Source: JAUWGC01 sp963753055
GTDB lineage: Bacteria; Bacteroidota; Bacteroidia; Bacteroidales; B18-G4
Length of the DNA: 64,000 nt
NCBI GenBank assembly: GCA_963753055.1
Contig: CAVWAP010000002.1
Location: 124,001 to 188,000 of the forward strand
Direction: 5' to 3'
The position numbers and the translations under genes were made by a program. Below are positions 41,262 through 51,312 of the stretch, piece after piece. Under the pieces are notes generated by a model. The model worked only from the letters and a program-made list of their open reading frames with translations. It ran no database searches and had not been told where the DNA came from. Every line of letters begins with the position of its first letter. The stretch's first letter is position 1.

Positions 41262-43592
41262 TTATTCGATGATCATGATCTTGGTAACCATGGTATTGGA
41301 ACCATCGGCATTGGTGACAAAAACCATATAAACTCCGGATCTGGCTTTTTGACCGGAGAAGTTTTTCCCATCCCATGTTGCCTGGCCTCCTGCAGCTGTG
41401 GTTTCATAAATGAGATTCCCACTGACATCAGTGATCTTGACGTTGGCATTACTAACCAGGCCGCGAATTCCTATTGTGCCTGAGTAATTGGCAGGAACAG
41501 GGTTGGGGAAAGCATAAATATCATCCATCTCGGTTTTGCCTTCTGTAGCTGAACCCTTGTAAGCAATCAGGCCTTTTGATGTTCCAATATATACTTCTCC
41601 CGTTTCGGGGTTGATGGCAATCGCTGTAATTTGATTGGAAAACAGGGGACTGTTATCTTCAGTAAAATGGTAAATCTGCTCAGTGCCATCTTCTGAAAGA
41701 AGGAAAACGCCTGCGCGATCTGTACCCATCCATTTACGATTGCCTCCATCAACAGCAATGGCTGTTACCGTTTCTGTTTCAAGCAGGTACTGAACATACC
41801 CATCAAAATTGACCAGGATACGTTCTGCATCAGAAGGTGAATTTGTGAACAGGTTTGATGGATTATAGAACACAGCTATACCCTCATCTGTACCCAGCCA
41901 GATTTCACCTTCTTTATCTTCGGCAATGCTAAATACATTAGAACCGGGAATCTTACCCGAACCAGCATTAGCATTCAGGATCTCCACCTGGTTACCCGGT
42001 GAGTTGCTTTCATTAAAAACAACGATATTATTACTCTGGTCAGGCACCTTTTTTCTAAGGACGACCCATTTTTGTCCCTGAGATGTTGCAATGATAATCC
42101 GTGTATCTACGTTTGAACCAGCCGATCCAAGATAATATGACTCCCATTGGTTCCCGGGTCGCAGAACACTTATTGCCTTCTCTGCCCCCGAGTTAGTAAA
42201 CCAGGCATTTCCTCCTCTATCAAATGATATGCTGGTGGTGGCAATTGATGCGGCTGCCTCCCATACCTGTAATTCACTATTGTCTTCATGATATACACCA
42301 ACCACATCATTATTGATCATTTCTACTGCTCCAACCTGGTTTCGAAAAGCTCCAACGATTGCCCTGGAAGGATTCGATGGATCAATTGCAATTGTCACAA
42401 CATCCCTGATTGAGTCAAAAACAGGTGTGTTCCAACCATTGTAAGTATTCCAGAATCCATCAGTAAAGACCGATGTCAATCCTCCGAAATATAAACTGGA
42501 CCAGGTTTGCGTATATCCACCGGGAGCTATCCATACACTAATACCCCCGGCAGAGAGAGAGAAGATGCTGGTTGTTGCCGGTCCGTTAGGTAAGATCCTC
42601 TTATTTTCAAATCCACCGCCCCATACTTTTACCAGACCTGATGACATGTCTGCAACATAAGTATCTGATCTGCTATCAATAATGGCATCGCCAGGTCGTG
42701 GGCTGGATTCATTATATGTCCATATTCTCATGATTTCATTCATCTCATCATCATATTGCACGACAAAATATTTGTATGAAATCAGGAATTGATCATATGA
42801 AACCTGAAAGCTGTAAATATCCTCAGTCCACTCCTGGTTAAATCTGGACCATGATGAACCATCCCAAACAAGAATAGAATCATTAGCATTTGTAGCCTTA
42901 GGCTTCATTACAAAAATACGGTTACCATAAGACTCAATCAACCCATATTCAATCTGGTAATTAATGTTTTGCATCCTTTTCCAGGACTCGAAATTGGCCA
43001 GGTTCGGGCTATCTACAGGAGCGAATAAAACTCCTTGTTCTGTTGCTGCGAAAAAAGAGGTATCGTTGTATGTAAGGTCAAGCACATTGATATGATTGCC
43101 ATTAGAACCGATATAATAGGTATCATGAATCTCTTCTCTGACAAGATCTACCACAACGACTCCAAAACCGCAGGAGAGATAAGCAAAGTCATCCTTTAAG
43201 GTTATCTTATTAATGGTCTTCTTGCCCAGTATCTGCTTCATTTTGATATCAGGGATGTTGATGATAAGATTGTCTTTGATGAGGTCAATATTGGTGTTGT
43301 CATAAGCGATGACAAGGGTTTGATGCTGGTCGGTGAAACGGATGTCACTGATTCCTATATCCGATAAGCCAGTCACTTTGGTCAGCCTCTCAAATCTATC
43401 TTCATCCTTGAAATATTTGATAATGCCGAAAGAAGAAGCACAATAGATAATATTACCTGCTTCTGTGACAGCAAGTGTGTTGTTCCAGGGCAGATGATCG
43501 CGCCATTGTCCTATTCCAACATCCTGAGCTTCTGCGTTATGTATAAAAAGGCTAAGTAAAAATGCTGTGAAAAGCAATTTGAGATATTTCAT
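41262..43592 (-). CDS. porZ: PorZ-like T9SS component (beta-propeller protein with CTD)
   Basis: In P. gingivalis PorZ is an essential part of the T9SS attachment complex that delivers A-LPS to cargo. This 776-residue protein has a signal peptide (1-22), the family opening GIGQWRDHLPWNNTLAVTEA, GNIIYCASSFGIIKYF and LTKVTGLSDIGISDIRF. Two propellers of two-component-regulator-type repeats follow (IAEDKEGEIWLGTDEGIAVF, IAVDGGNRKWMGTDRAGVFL). The C-terminal T9SS-type domain reads AFPNPVPANYSGTIGIRG ... GVYMVFVTNADGSN. A recO partner immediately downstream is, as I recall, common in the phylum. A -7 box is about 110 bp upstream. Confidence 0.85.
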   Translation of the reverse strand: MKYLKLLFTAFLLSLFIHNAEAQDVGIGQWRDHLPWNNTLAVTEAGNIIYCASSFGIIKYFKDEDRFERLTKVTGLSDIGISDIRFTDQHQTLVIAYDNTNIDLIKDNLIINIPDIKMKQILGKKTINKITLKDDFAYLSCGFGVVVVDLVREEIHDTYYIGSNGNHINVLDLTYNDTSFFAATEQGVLFAPVDSPNLANFESWKRMQNINYQIEYGLIESYGNRIFVMKPKATNANDSILVWDGSSWSRFNQEWTEDIYSFQVSYDQFLISYKYFVVQYDDEMNEIMRIWTYNESSPRPGDAIIDSRSDTYVADMSSGLVKVWGGGFENKRILPNGPATTSIFSLSAGGISVWIAPGGYTQTWSSLYFGGLTSVFTDGFWNTYNGWNTPVFDSIRDVVTIAIDPSNPSRAIVGAFRNQVGAVEMINNDVVGVYHEDNSELQVWEAAASIATTSISFDRGGNAWFTNSGAEKAISVLRPGNQWESYYLGSAGSNVDTRIIIATSQGQKWVVLRKKVPDQSNNIVVFNESNSPGNQVEILNANAGSGKIPGSNVFSIAEDKEGEIWLGTDEGIAVFYNPSNLFTNSPSDAERILVNFDGYVQYLLETETVTAIAVDGGNRKWMGTDRAGVFLLSEDGTEQIYHFTEDNSPLFSNQITAIAINPETGEVYIGTSKGLIAYKGSATEGKTEMDDIYAFPNPVPANYSGTIGIRGLVSNANVKITDVSGNLIYETTAAGGQATWDGKNFSGQKARSGVYMVFVTNADGSNTMVTKIMIIE

Positions 43593-43700
43593 AGATACAT
43601 TAATCGATTAATATTCTTTTCTGAATAGTATATTCTTAACTAAAAAAAGATGCTTTTATTGTAGAATCAAGCTTTTACACATTGGTTGCCTGGCACTGTC

Positions 43701-43708
43701 CAAAATTA
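43701..43708 (-). promoter_or_regulatory. -7 box TAATTTTG for porZ-recO
   Basis: An exact TAnnTTTG on the minus strand. It implies a leader of about 100 nt for porZ. Confidence 0.45.
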
Positions 43709-43732
43709 ATAGATTCATATGAAAGAGATCAT

Positions 43733-43740
43733 TAAATTTG
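43733..43740 (+). promoter_or_regulatory. -7 box TAAATTTG for ispG
   Basis: An exact TAnnTTTG 36 bp upstream of the TTG start at 43776. Confidence 0.5.
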
Positions 43741-43775
43741 TATTTTATCTCCTTTCCGTTTAAATCTGGAAGTCA

Positions 43776-45362
43776 TTGGAAAGCATTAAATACATTTCAA
43801 GAGTTATCAGTATTGGGCATCTGCCCCTGGGTGGGCAATATCCTGTCCGGATCCAATCAATGACCAATACTGATACTATGGACACAGCATCAACACTGGG
43901 TCAATGTATCTCTTTGATTGAATCAGGTTGTGAAATGATACGTGTCACGGCTCCGGGGACCAGGGAGGCAAAACAATTGGGATTGCTTAAAGATGAGTTG
44001 ATTAAAAACGGGTTTGTAGTGCCGCTTATCGCAGATATACATTTTAACCCTAATGCTGCTGAAGTGGCAGCAAGTATCGTTGAAAAGGTCAGGATCAATC
44101 CGGGGAATTATGTTGACAGGAAAAAAGGTGCATCGACAGACTACTCAGACAGGGCTTACCGGGAGGAGCTGGAGAAGATTGCAGAAAGACTGTATCCACT
44201 GATAAGTATCTGCAAAAGGAATAACACTGCCATACGCATTGGAGTGAACCATGGCTCTCTTTCAGAAAGGATCATGAACCGTTATGGCAATACACCTGCC
44301 GGAATGGTGGAGTCAGCAATTGAGTTTGCAAACATATGCCGTACAATGGATTTTGATAACCTGGTATTGTCAATGAAATCCAGTGATGTAAAGCAGATGA
44401 TCTATGCTAACCGCCTGCTTGCTCAACGTATGATCGGTGAAGGAATGGATTATCCTCTTCACCTTGGTGTGACCGAGGCGGGTGATGGTGAAGATGGCAG
44501 GATTAAATCTGCTGCAGGCATCGGAGCCCTGCTGGCAGATGGCATTGGAGATACCATCCGGGTGTCGCTGACGGAAGATCCTGTTGCAGAGATCCCTGTG
44601 GCCAGGATGATTGCTGAACAGTTTGCGGGAAGCCGGAAGCAGCCGGCTTCAGGAATTAAAATAAATATACCTGCCTTGCCGGTAGCATATGAAAGAAGAT
44701 CTACCGATGCAGTTGAAAATATTGGTGGCAAACAAATTCCGGCAGTATCCAATGAACTCCCTGAGAGCTTTCTGAAATCTGAGAAAGTCAATGTTATCAG
44801 TTTTAGGACCAAAGATCCGGCCGGACATATAGTTGATCTGATCCAGGCAGCGGGGGATAGGAAAGATAAGCGTCCAGTTGTATTGAAAATAACAGGCTTG
44901 ACAGATAATGTGGATAATATTCTTGTCAACTGTTCCTCATTGTTGGCGAAGCTGATGGCAGATGGTTATGGAGACGGTATTGTGATTGATGCCCCTCTTT
45001 CAGATACGCAATTAAATCAAATCGAATTAGGTATTCTACAAGCACTGCACCTGAGGATTTCCAAAACGGAATACATTGCATGCCCTTCCTGTGGCCGTAC
45101 CCTGTTTAATATCCAGGAAGCCCTGGAAAGGATACGTCAGAAAACCTCCCACCTTAAAGGCTTGAAAATCGGTGTTATGGGGTGTATTGTCAATGGACCG
45201 GGAGAAATGGCAGATGCAGATTATGGCTATGTTGGTTCCGGGCAGGGTAAGGTCACTTTGTACAAAGGGAAGGAAGTTGTTAAGAAAGATATTGAAGAGG
45301 GCAAGGCTGTTGAAAGTCTGATCAGCGTGATCAGGGAAAATGGTGATTGGATCGATTTATAA
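43776..45362 (+). CDS. ispG: 4-Hydroxy-3-methylbut-2-enyl diphosphate synthase
   Basis: The iron-sulfur enzyme of the non-mevalonate isoprenoid pathway. It is 528 residues, longer than the 360-370 of the E. coli form. The TIM-barrel part (QYPVRIQSMTNTDTMDTAST, LIADIHFNPNAAEVAAS, HLGVTEAGDGEDGRIKSAAG) is separated from the [4Fe-4S] domain by about 130 extra residues (about 285-420). A similar insertion is known in Bacteroidota, Chlamydia and plant-type enzymes. The cluster ligands are in ACPSCGRTLFN and MGCIVNGPGEMADADYGYVG. The start is TTG, supported by the upstream promoter and the alignment of ISRVISIGHLPLGG. Its end overlaps the convergent lipid-kinase gene by 6 bp. Confidence 0.95.
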   Translation: MESIKYISRVISIGHLPLGGQYPVRIQSMTNTDTMDTASTLGQCISLIESGCEMIRVTAPGTREAKQLGLLKDELIKNGFVVPLIADIHFNPNAAEVAASIVEKVRINPGNYVDRKKGASTDYSDRAYREELEKIAERLYPLISICKRNNTAIRIGVNHGSLSERIMNRYGNTPAGMVESAIEFANICRTMDFDNLVLSMKSSDVKQMIYANRLLAQRMIGEGMDYPLHLGVTEAGDGEDGRIKSAAGIGALLADGIGDTIRVSLTEDPVAEIPVARMIAEQFAGSRKQPASGIKINIPALPVAYERRSTDAVENIGGKQIPAVSNELPESFLKSEKVNVISFRTKDPAGHIVDLIQAAGDRKDKRPVVLKITGLTDNVDNILVNCSSLLAKLMADGYGDGIVIDAPLSDTQLNQIELGILQALHLRISKTEYIACPSCGRTLFNIQEALERIRQKTSHLKGLKIGVMGCIVNGPGEMADADYGYVGSGQGKVTLYKGKEVVKKDIEEGKAVESLISVIRENGDWIDL

Positions 45363-46328
45363 GGGCGGTTCAACTTTACCAAAGATCACGCTTAAGCATT
45401 TAGGTATGATTTCAAAGTGATAAGGTGCATGCCCCAGGGATTCCCCATCTGTTTCAAGCTTCATTGACATTCCCTGTCTTCTATTAATTTCAATGGTTTT
45501 ACCTGTGAATAATTGAATAAACGGCAATTGCTCAAAATGCCCGGAGTACAGCTTTTTTATATGTACAAGGGCCTTGTACTTATGAATAAACTTGATCAGG
45601 GTAATATCGAAAATGCCATCATCCGGGATGGCATGCGGACATTGCATCATCCCACCCCCATTGTATTTACAGATACCAACACTCATGCTGAATACCCTAC
45701 CTGAAAACACTGTTTTCCCATCTACATCAATTTCTAAAGTAGGCTGCCGGTATTCAAATAACCCCAATAAGAGATTCACCAGGTATGCCATTGTACCTCC
45801 CCTGCCTTTTTCTTTCATCTTATTGGTTTTATCCGCAACCAGCCCATCATAACCTAACCCGGCCATATTGATAAAGTACCTGGTATGGGCCTCTTCAGTA
45901 TGATAGGTTACCACCCCGGCATCCTGGGTAAAAGTCTTGCCATTCTTGATCACCTTAACAGCCTTCTTGTACTTCACCGGGATCCCAAATGTCCGCCCCC
46001 AATCATTTCCTGTACCTACCATGATCATCCCCAGAACAATTTCTGTGCTTGGGTATTTTTTCTGTTGAAAGATTCCGTTAACCACTTCATTCATTGTGCC
46101 GTCACCACCAACAACAATAATTTTTTTATAGCCCTGACTAATGTAATTTGCAGAAACCTCTATAGCATGATTGCGATGCGTGGTGAGTATGGAAATATAT
46201 TCAAAACCGGCATCATCCAGTATGCTGGAAATTTTTGGCCAGTCTTTCTCCCCTTTTCTTGCCCCTGCATTAGGATTGACAATAACGAGCCATTGTTTCA
46301 GGGCTGATGATTTTTCATCATTATTCAT
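45357..46328 (-). CDS. YegS/BmrU-family lipid kinase
   Basis: Phosphorylates diacylglycerol or a related lipid using ATP. It is 323 residues. The nucleotide-binding opening is QWLVIVNPNAGARKGEKDW, then KIIVVGGDGTMNEVVNGIFQ (GGDGT motif), MIMVGTGNDWGRTFGIPV and a C-terminal beta domain (MSMKLETDGESLGHAPYHFE). It is last in the envelope operon, 17 bp after the O-antigen-ligase gene, which fits a role in recycling or modifying envelope lipids (inference). Confidence 0.9.
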   Translation of the reverse strand: MNNDEKSSALKQWLVIVNPNAGARKGEKDWPKISSILDDAGFEYISILTTHRNHAIEVSANYISQGYKKIIVVGGDGTMNEVVNGIFQQKKYPSTEIVLGMIMVGTGNDWGRTFGIPVKYKKAVKVIKNGKTFTQDAGVVTYHTEEAHTRYFINMAGLGYDGLVADKTNKMKEKGRGGTMAYLVNLLLGLFEYRQPTLEIDVDGKTVFSGRVFSMSVGICKYNGGGMMQCPHAIPDDGIFDITLIKFIHKYKALVHIKKLYSGHFEQLPFIQLFTGKTIEINRRQGMSMKLETDGESLGHAPYHFEIIPKCLSVIFGKVEPPL

Positions 46329-46345
46329 TAGCTGGGTTCTGATGT

Positions 46346-48004
46346 TTATATTTTAAGTTTCCAGTCCCTTCCAAAAAGCAACAGAGAGGTAAAAAATGCG
46401 AAGATCGTTGCCCCAGTCTGCGTTTCAATTGTATCTTCTGTCAGCATAGACAAGGTGATGATAATGAAGAAGATGAGGTAAAAATAGTCATTAAACATTT
46501 TTAATTTGTAAGCAGGATAAACCAGGCTTATCAGGAACCAGGCCAGTCCAAATATTCCAAAACCAATAAATATTGCAAGGAACTGATTATGTGAGCGCCA
46601 CCTGAATGGATCGGGCAGGGGGGAATTCATTTCCTGGTATTGCTGATCAAAAACAATATTCAGGTCACCGGTACCCACTCCCGTTAGCCAATGATCTTTG
46701 AGGATCTCAATTGAAGCAGACCAGTACTCAAGCCTTTGTAAGAATGACATGCCACTTGGATCCCCTGAAAACCTGAATTGTTTATATCCCCAGATCATCT
46801 TATACAGGCGGACATAGATATTAGAGTGCTCGTGGTAAATGATACTGGCTACTCCCTGCTCAATCAGCCAGACCTCTTCATCAGAGAGTTTATTCACACC
46901 TTCAGCATCTTTTCTGTACCCCCTTGAGGTCAGAAAGCGCATTAAGGTGAACCGTAAAGTTTGTCCTCTTTCATCTTTGCCATCGAAATCCATTTGACTA
47001 CGCTTGTTCCATGCCTCCCTCATTTCAAGAGTTGCAATATATATCCAAACATAATGTCCGTTTTCAACATCTTTTATGGTTGTATCATTCCAATACAAGT
47101 TGCCTTTAGCAGTTTTTTTATCCAGATTACTGAAATCAACCGGGTTAACCTTATAAACATCTTGAACAATCCCAGAGATGTATACTGCTAAAAAAATCAT
47201 TATCAGGATGATAACGGAAGGAATGATCACCCTTAACGCCTTACTTCCTGACTTGAATAATCGAATGATTGCATAGATCAATATTGTAGCTGGAAGTATA
47301 AGCAGGCCTGTCATAGAAGCGGATAAAAACAAATAGATAAGCAACCAGGATGCAAGAAGCACCAGTATAATTTTCCAAATTGACTTAAGGTCTTTATCAC
47401 GTAGAGCAAAATAGAGGAAAACAAAGAATGCATAGACAATCAACAGGCTAAAACGAATATGAGATATGAAGATGGAAATGTTCCTTGTGTCCGTTATGTT
47501 TTGTGTCAGCAGAATTTGAGCTGTAATAAGTGTACCTGCCACAACTGCTGCAGCAAACAGAAGCATCAGAAAGCGAAATTTCTTATAATCAAGAGATGGA
47601 GAAACAGAAATGATTATAGGCAGAATAAATATTGGAAGCTTAATACGTATGTCTTTAAATGCGTATGCCAGGTCGGTGGTATATATTAGGCCGATGATAT
47701 GAAGCAGGAACAGGCTTAAGAAAATAATGGCAGGCAGGTTTTCTTTGCGAAAGAATGTCTTAAATATCTTAAAGAAACTTTCAGCAATGAGGAAAAAACC
47801 CATTGGGATAATAAGTAAGATTATTTTTACGACGGAACCATTGAGAAGGCTCATAGCCCTTTCTCTGTTAATATAATCTATGATCACAGTACCTGCAAGG
47901 GTGAATTGAGCCACGCTCATGCTAAACTTTGACAGCGGGATCGACACGATCATTAATGCCAGACCGCACAAATACATCCAGGAAATGATCTTCTTAGGCT
48001 CCAT
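46346..48004 (-). CDS. O-antigen ligase family (Wzy_C) membrane protein
   Basis: Joins O-polysaccharide or another polymer to lipid A-core, or polymerises it, at the periplasmic face. It is 552 residues with 12 or so membrane helices and a large periplasmic loop (about 285-440). The Wzy_C region has YWSASIEILKDHWLTGVGTG followed by WRSHNQFLAIFIGFGIFGL; the His in RSHNQ is the usual active-site position. It is in an operon with a GT9 and a GT2 gene. Confidence 0.87.
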   Translation of the reverse strand: MEPKKIISWMYLCGLALMIVSIPLSKFSMSVAQFTLAGTVIIDYINRERAMSLLNGSVVKIILLIIPMGFFLIAESFFKIFKTFFRKENLPAIIFLSLFLLHIIGLIYTTDLAYAFKDIRIKLPIFILPIIISVSPSLDYKKFRFLMLLFAAAVVAGTLITAQILLTQNITDTRNISIFISHIRFSLLIVYAFFVFLYFALRDKDLKSIWKIILVLLASWLLIYLFLSASMTGLLILPATILIYAIIRLFKSGSKALRVIIPSVIILIMIFLAVYISGIVQDVYKVNPVDFSNLDKKTAKGNLYWNDTTIKDVENGHYVWIYIATLEMREAWNKRSQMDFDGKDERGQTLRFTLMRFLTSRGYRKDAEGVNKLSDEEVWLIEQGVASIIYHEHSNIYVRLYKMIWGYKQFRFSGDPSGMSFLQRLEYWSASIEILKDHWLTGVGTGDLNIVFDQQYQEMNSPLPDPFRWRSHNQFLAIFIGFGIFGLAWFLISLVYPAYKLKMFNDYFYLIFFIIITLSMLTEDTIETQTGATIFAFFTSLLLFGRDWKLKI

Positions 48005-48015
48005 TGACTTGCAAA

Positions 48016-49035
48016 TTACATAATTTTTCCAAAATGTTCTTTTACCTGCTCAGGGGATATAGCTTTGATACATGTACATTCCAGGTTATCACGGCAATCA
48101 TCACAGTCTTTATCCAGCACAAGGTAAGAGGCGTTTTTGCCTACCGGGGCCCATCGTCCCGGGTGCATGGGATGTATAGGGGGGTAGATCCCAAGTACTT
48201 GTTTTCCAAGGGCCGCAGCTATATGCAGGGGGCCCGTGCTTGCCGCCAGCAATCCATCAGCCTGATAGATTACACTTACCAACTCGCTTAGTGTTAGCTT
48301 TCCTGTCAGGTCAACAACATTCGGGTTTTCAGCAAACAGAGATGATCCCTTTATCATTTCACCTTCTTCCTGTGTGCCGGTGATGAAAATCTTAAATTGC
48401 TCTTCCGGCATTAAGCGGATCAGCTTTTTAAAATTATCCAGTCCCCATTCCCGGGCACTGCCTTTCGATTTGGGATGCATAATGAGGCTGAACCGTCCGG
48501 GATCAAACAGGCCTTTAATATTTTCATCTGGAGGTTCAGGGTCACGTAAACCATAATATTGCGGAATATCTTCCAATGGCAGGTGTTTTATACCTGTCAA
48601 TGAGCTGATCAACTTAATGTTGAGCTGAGCCTCATGCAAGGGTGACCTGCGACGTGATAAGGCAATCAGCCGGTTACATGTTGTCCAATGGAATAAACGA
48701 TTGGTGGTTCCCAGGCGGGTTGGTATTCTTGCTTTTTTGGCAAGCCGGGCAATAGCCTTAACGGGAAAGACATGGATAATCAGGTCAGCCTGCATTTTTT
48801 GGAATAGCTCCAACTGTTGATTAATCTTCTGCTGTTGAACCTCGTCCCAATCAACAAAAGCATCAATGTGCCTGGAGAGGGCTACGATGGATTGCGTATA
48901 GGCACGGCCAAGGAAAGTAATCTTGCATTCCGGAAACTTTTCTTTCAACAAGCCCGCAACAGGCAAGGTGAGGATCACATCTCCAATGCTGTCGGTGCGA
49001 CTGATGATAATGTGATTAAAAGGCTTCCTGTGCAT
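48016..49035 (-). CDS. Glycosyltransferase family 9 (heptosyltransferase-like)
   Basis: Builds the lipopolysaccharide inner core by transferring heptose from ADP-heptose. It is 339 residues with a GT-B fold. The N-terminal half is HIIISRTDSIGDVILTLPVA, FPECKITFLGRAY and IHVFPVKAIARLAKKARIP. The C-terminal half is FSLIMHPKSKGSAREWGLDN and LLAASTGPLHIAAALGKQVL. Cysteines near the end (CDDCRDNLECTCIK) may bind metal. It lies 11 bp upstream of the ligase gene and 10 bp after the GT2 gene. Confidence 0.9.
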   Translation of the reverse strand: MHRKPFNHIIISRTDSIGDVILTLPVAGLLKEKFPECKITFLGRAYTQSIVALSRHIDAFVDWDEVQQQKINQQLELFQKMQADLIIHVFPVKAIARLAKKARIPTRLGTTNRLFHWTTCNRLIALSRRRSPLHEAQLNIKLISSLTGIKHLPLEDIPQYYGLRDPEPPDENIKGLFDPGRFSLIMHPKSKGSAREWGLDNFKKLIRLMPEEQFKIFITGTQEEGEMIKGSSLFAENPNVVDLTGKLTLSELVSVIYQADGLLAASTGPLHIAAALGKQVLGIYPPIHPMHPGRWAPVGKNASYLVLDKDCDDCRDNLECTCIKAISPEQVKEHFGKIM

Positions 49036-49045
49036 CCTGGCTGGC

Positions 49046-49801
49046 TTATTTGTTTCGTCTTATTTGCCTTAGCTTGGCATACTTAAGAAAGGTTGCATGT
49101 GCAGAGATCCTGCAAATAACATACCCATAGTAACCATCTAAGAATCCCAGATTGATGAAATAGTCACGAACAAATTTGAGAAAAGGATTGCAAAGGATAT
49201 TGAAGATTGTTGATTTCTTCCCCTTGGTCTTTAACATCCTGGCGGTGATGTCTGAGAAATGGTTGGCCTGGGCCGCATGTTGTGAAATAGAATAATATGA
49301 ATAGTGTAAAAGATCTCCTTTAAGATGCTGTATGTGTGATCCTGGCTTCATTTCCAGCTTATCGTGCGGATTAATCCCTGTCCACCGGGCAAGCCGCTTA
49401 TCCACCAAACGTAACTTTTTGTCGGGATACCATCCGGAGTGCTTGATCCACCGACCGCAGTAGTTTGTCATTCGGTTGAACTGGTATCCATCATGGTCCA
49501 TGTTATCTTTGATCTGCAGGATAGAGTCTCTGAGTTTATCAGACAGTGCTTCGTCGGCATCAAGGGAAAGGATATATTGACAGGCGGCCTGATCCAGGGC
49601 CCAGTTTTTTTGTTCTATATAACCTTCGAAAGCATGCTTGATGAAACGCACGTCAAAGCGATCACATATTTCTTCTGTTTTATCTGTGGAAAAGGAATCT
49701 ACAACCACAATCTCATCAGCAATTTCCACAACAGACTGAATGCATCTTTCGATGTTCTTTTCTTCATTCAGGGTTATGATGATAACTGAGATCTCCGGCA
49801 T
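49046..49801 (-). CDS. Glycosyltransferase family 2 (LPS core, WaaE/KdtX-like)
   Basis: Transfers a sugar from a nucleotide donor to the lipopolysaccharide core. It is 251 residues. The GT-A start is EISVIIITLNEEKNIERCIQ, the donor motif EIVVVDSFSTDKTEEICDRF, and the DxD-type site YILSLDADEALS. The segment WIKHSGWYPDKKLRLVDKRL is characteristic of the WaaE-like group. The C-terminus is a short amphipathic region with NLGFLDGYYGYV. It is grouped with GT9 and the ligase. Confidence 0.9.
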   Translation of the reverse strand: MPEISVIIITLNEEKNIERCIQSVVEIADEIVVVDSFSTDKTEEICDRFDVRFIKHAFEGYIEQKNWALDQAACQYILSLDADEALSDKLRDSILQIKDNMDHDGYQFNRMTNYCGRWIKHSGWYPDKKLRLVDKRLARWTGINPHDKLEMKPGSHIQHLKGDLLHYSYYSISQHAAQANHFSDITARMLKTKGKKSTIFNILCNPFLKFVRDYFINLGFLDGYYGYVICRISAHATFLKYAKLRQIRRNK

Positions 49802-49836
49802 CTGGATTGCATTGATTGAACAAGCATCAAATATAC

Positions 49837-51300
49837 TTATTTTCTCCAGAATGAAGGAGATAGCAGGATAAGGACGGTGAACAATTCAAGCCTGCCAAGC
49901 AGCATGAGTAATGAGAGAAACCATTTGCCAAACGCAGGGATGGCTGCATAATTACCTACCGGCCCTACTTCACCCAGACCCGGCCCGATATTACCCAGGG
50001 TGGCGATGGAGGCACCTATTGCCGAATGGAAATCAAGGCCCAGGAAAGTCATGACCAATGAGCCCAGGCCAAAGATGATAAAGTAGATCAGGAAGAAAGC
50101 CATGATCTTATAAACAATATCCAATGATACAATTTTACCACTCAACCTGACAGGGATGATTGCCTGGGGATGAATTACACGCTTGAGCTCCATGGTTGAA
50201 TTCTTGAACAACAGCAGATGCCGGACAACCTTGATGCCGCCTCCTGTTGAACCTGCCATTCCGCCAACGAACATCAGTAAGAAAATGATAAACCACAAAG
50301 CAACCGGCCAGAGCAAATAATCGTCTGTGATATAGCCTGTAGTTGTTATTATGGAGACCACCTGGAACAATGATTTTCTAAAGGCTGTCCCAAAAGGAAG
50401 ATCACTACTGATGGCCAGACCAATGGTAATAGCCAGGCCGGTAACAACGATCAGGCCAATGAAGTATCTGAACTCTTCATTTTTCAGGACCCTTCTGATC
50501 CTTCCATGCAATGCCATGTAATGCAGGGTAAAATTGGTACCGGCCAGGATCATAAATATAATGATCACATAATGAATAAAAGGTGAATAGCCGGCAACAC
50601 TTGTATTTTGTGTTGAAAAACCACCCGTCGCCACAGTGCCGAATGTATGGCACAGGGCATCAAATAGATCCATTCCGCCAGTCATTAACAGTATGGTTTC
50701 TACAATGGTAAAAATCACATAGATTCCCCAAAGCCTCTTAGCTGTTTGTGTTATCCGTGGGTGTAGTTTGTCCTTTGTAGGACCGGGCATTTCTGCAGCA
50801 TATAATTGCATTCCGCCAATGCCAAGGGCTGGAAGGATTGCAACAGATAATACAATAATCCCCATTCCACCAATCCAATGGGTTATGCTCCTCCAGAAGA
50901 GTATTCCCCTGGGCATGGCCTCAATATCTGAAAGTATGCTGGCTCCGGTTGTGGTGAAGCCTGAGATGGTTTCAAAAAATGCATCTGTGAATGATGGAAT
51001 AGCTCCACTGAGAATAAAGGGCAGGGTCCCAAACAAAGAAATAACGATCCAGGTCGTGGATACAATGATGTAACCCTCTCTCTTGCCGATTTGTTTTTTA
51101 AGATTCTTGCTGGTCAGGAAAAAGATTATCCCTCCGGCAGAAGCCGTGATCAATCCTGAATAAAGCAGGGACAAGCAGTTTTCATGACAGTAAAAAGCCG
51201 ACATGGGCATACACAATAACATGAAGGCACCCTCAATAAGCAATAGGACTCCGAGGATCCGGAAGATCATCTTTACATTGATACCTATGATAGCAGACAT
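49837..51300 (-). CDS. trkH: Potassium uptake protein TrkH
   Basis: The membrane channel subunit of Trk K+ uptake. It is 487 residues with 10-12 helices arranged as four M1-P-M2 repeats. Pore segments include ETISGFTTTGASIL, CHTFGTVATGGFSTQN, VVSIITTTGYITDD and ASIATLGNIGPGLGEVGP, each with a Gly in the selectivity position. It lies 12 bp downstream of trkA; the pair works together. Confidence 0.95.
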   Translation of the reverse strand: MSAIIGINVKMIFRILGVLLLIEGAFMLLCMPMSAFYCHENCLSLLYSGLITASAGGIIFFLTSKNLKKQIGKREGYIIVSTTWIVISLFGTLPFILSGAIPSFTDAFFETISGFTTTGASILSDIEAMPRGILFWRSITHWIGGMGIIVLSVAILPALGIGGMQLYAAEMPGPTKDKLHPRITQTAKRLWGIYVIFTIVETILLMTGGMDLFDALCHTFGTVATGGFSTQNTSVAGYSPFIHYVIIIFMILAGTNFTLHYMALHGRIRRVLKNEEFRYFIGLIVVTGLAITIGLAISSDLPFGTAFRKSLFQVVSIITTTGYITDDYLLWPVALWFIIFLLMFVGGMAGSTGGGIKVVRHLLLFKNSTMELKRVIHPQAIIPVRLSGKIVSLDIVYKIMAFFLIYFIIFGLGSLVMTFLGLDFHSAIGASIATLGNIGPGLGEVGPVGNYAAIPAFGKWFLSLLMLLGRLELFTVLILLSPSFWRK

Positions 51301-51312
51301 TTCCGGATGAAA

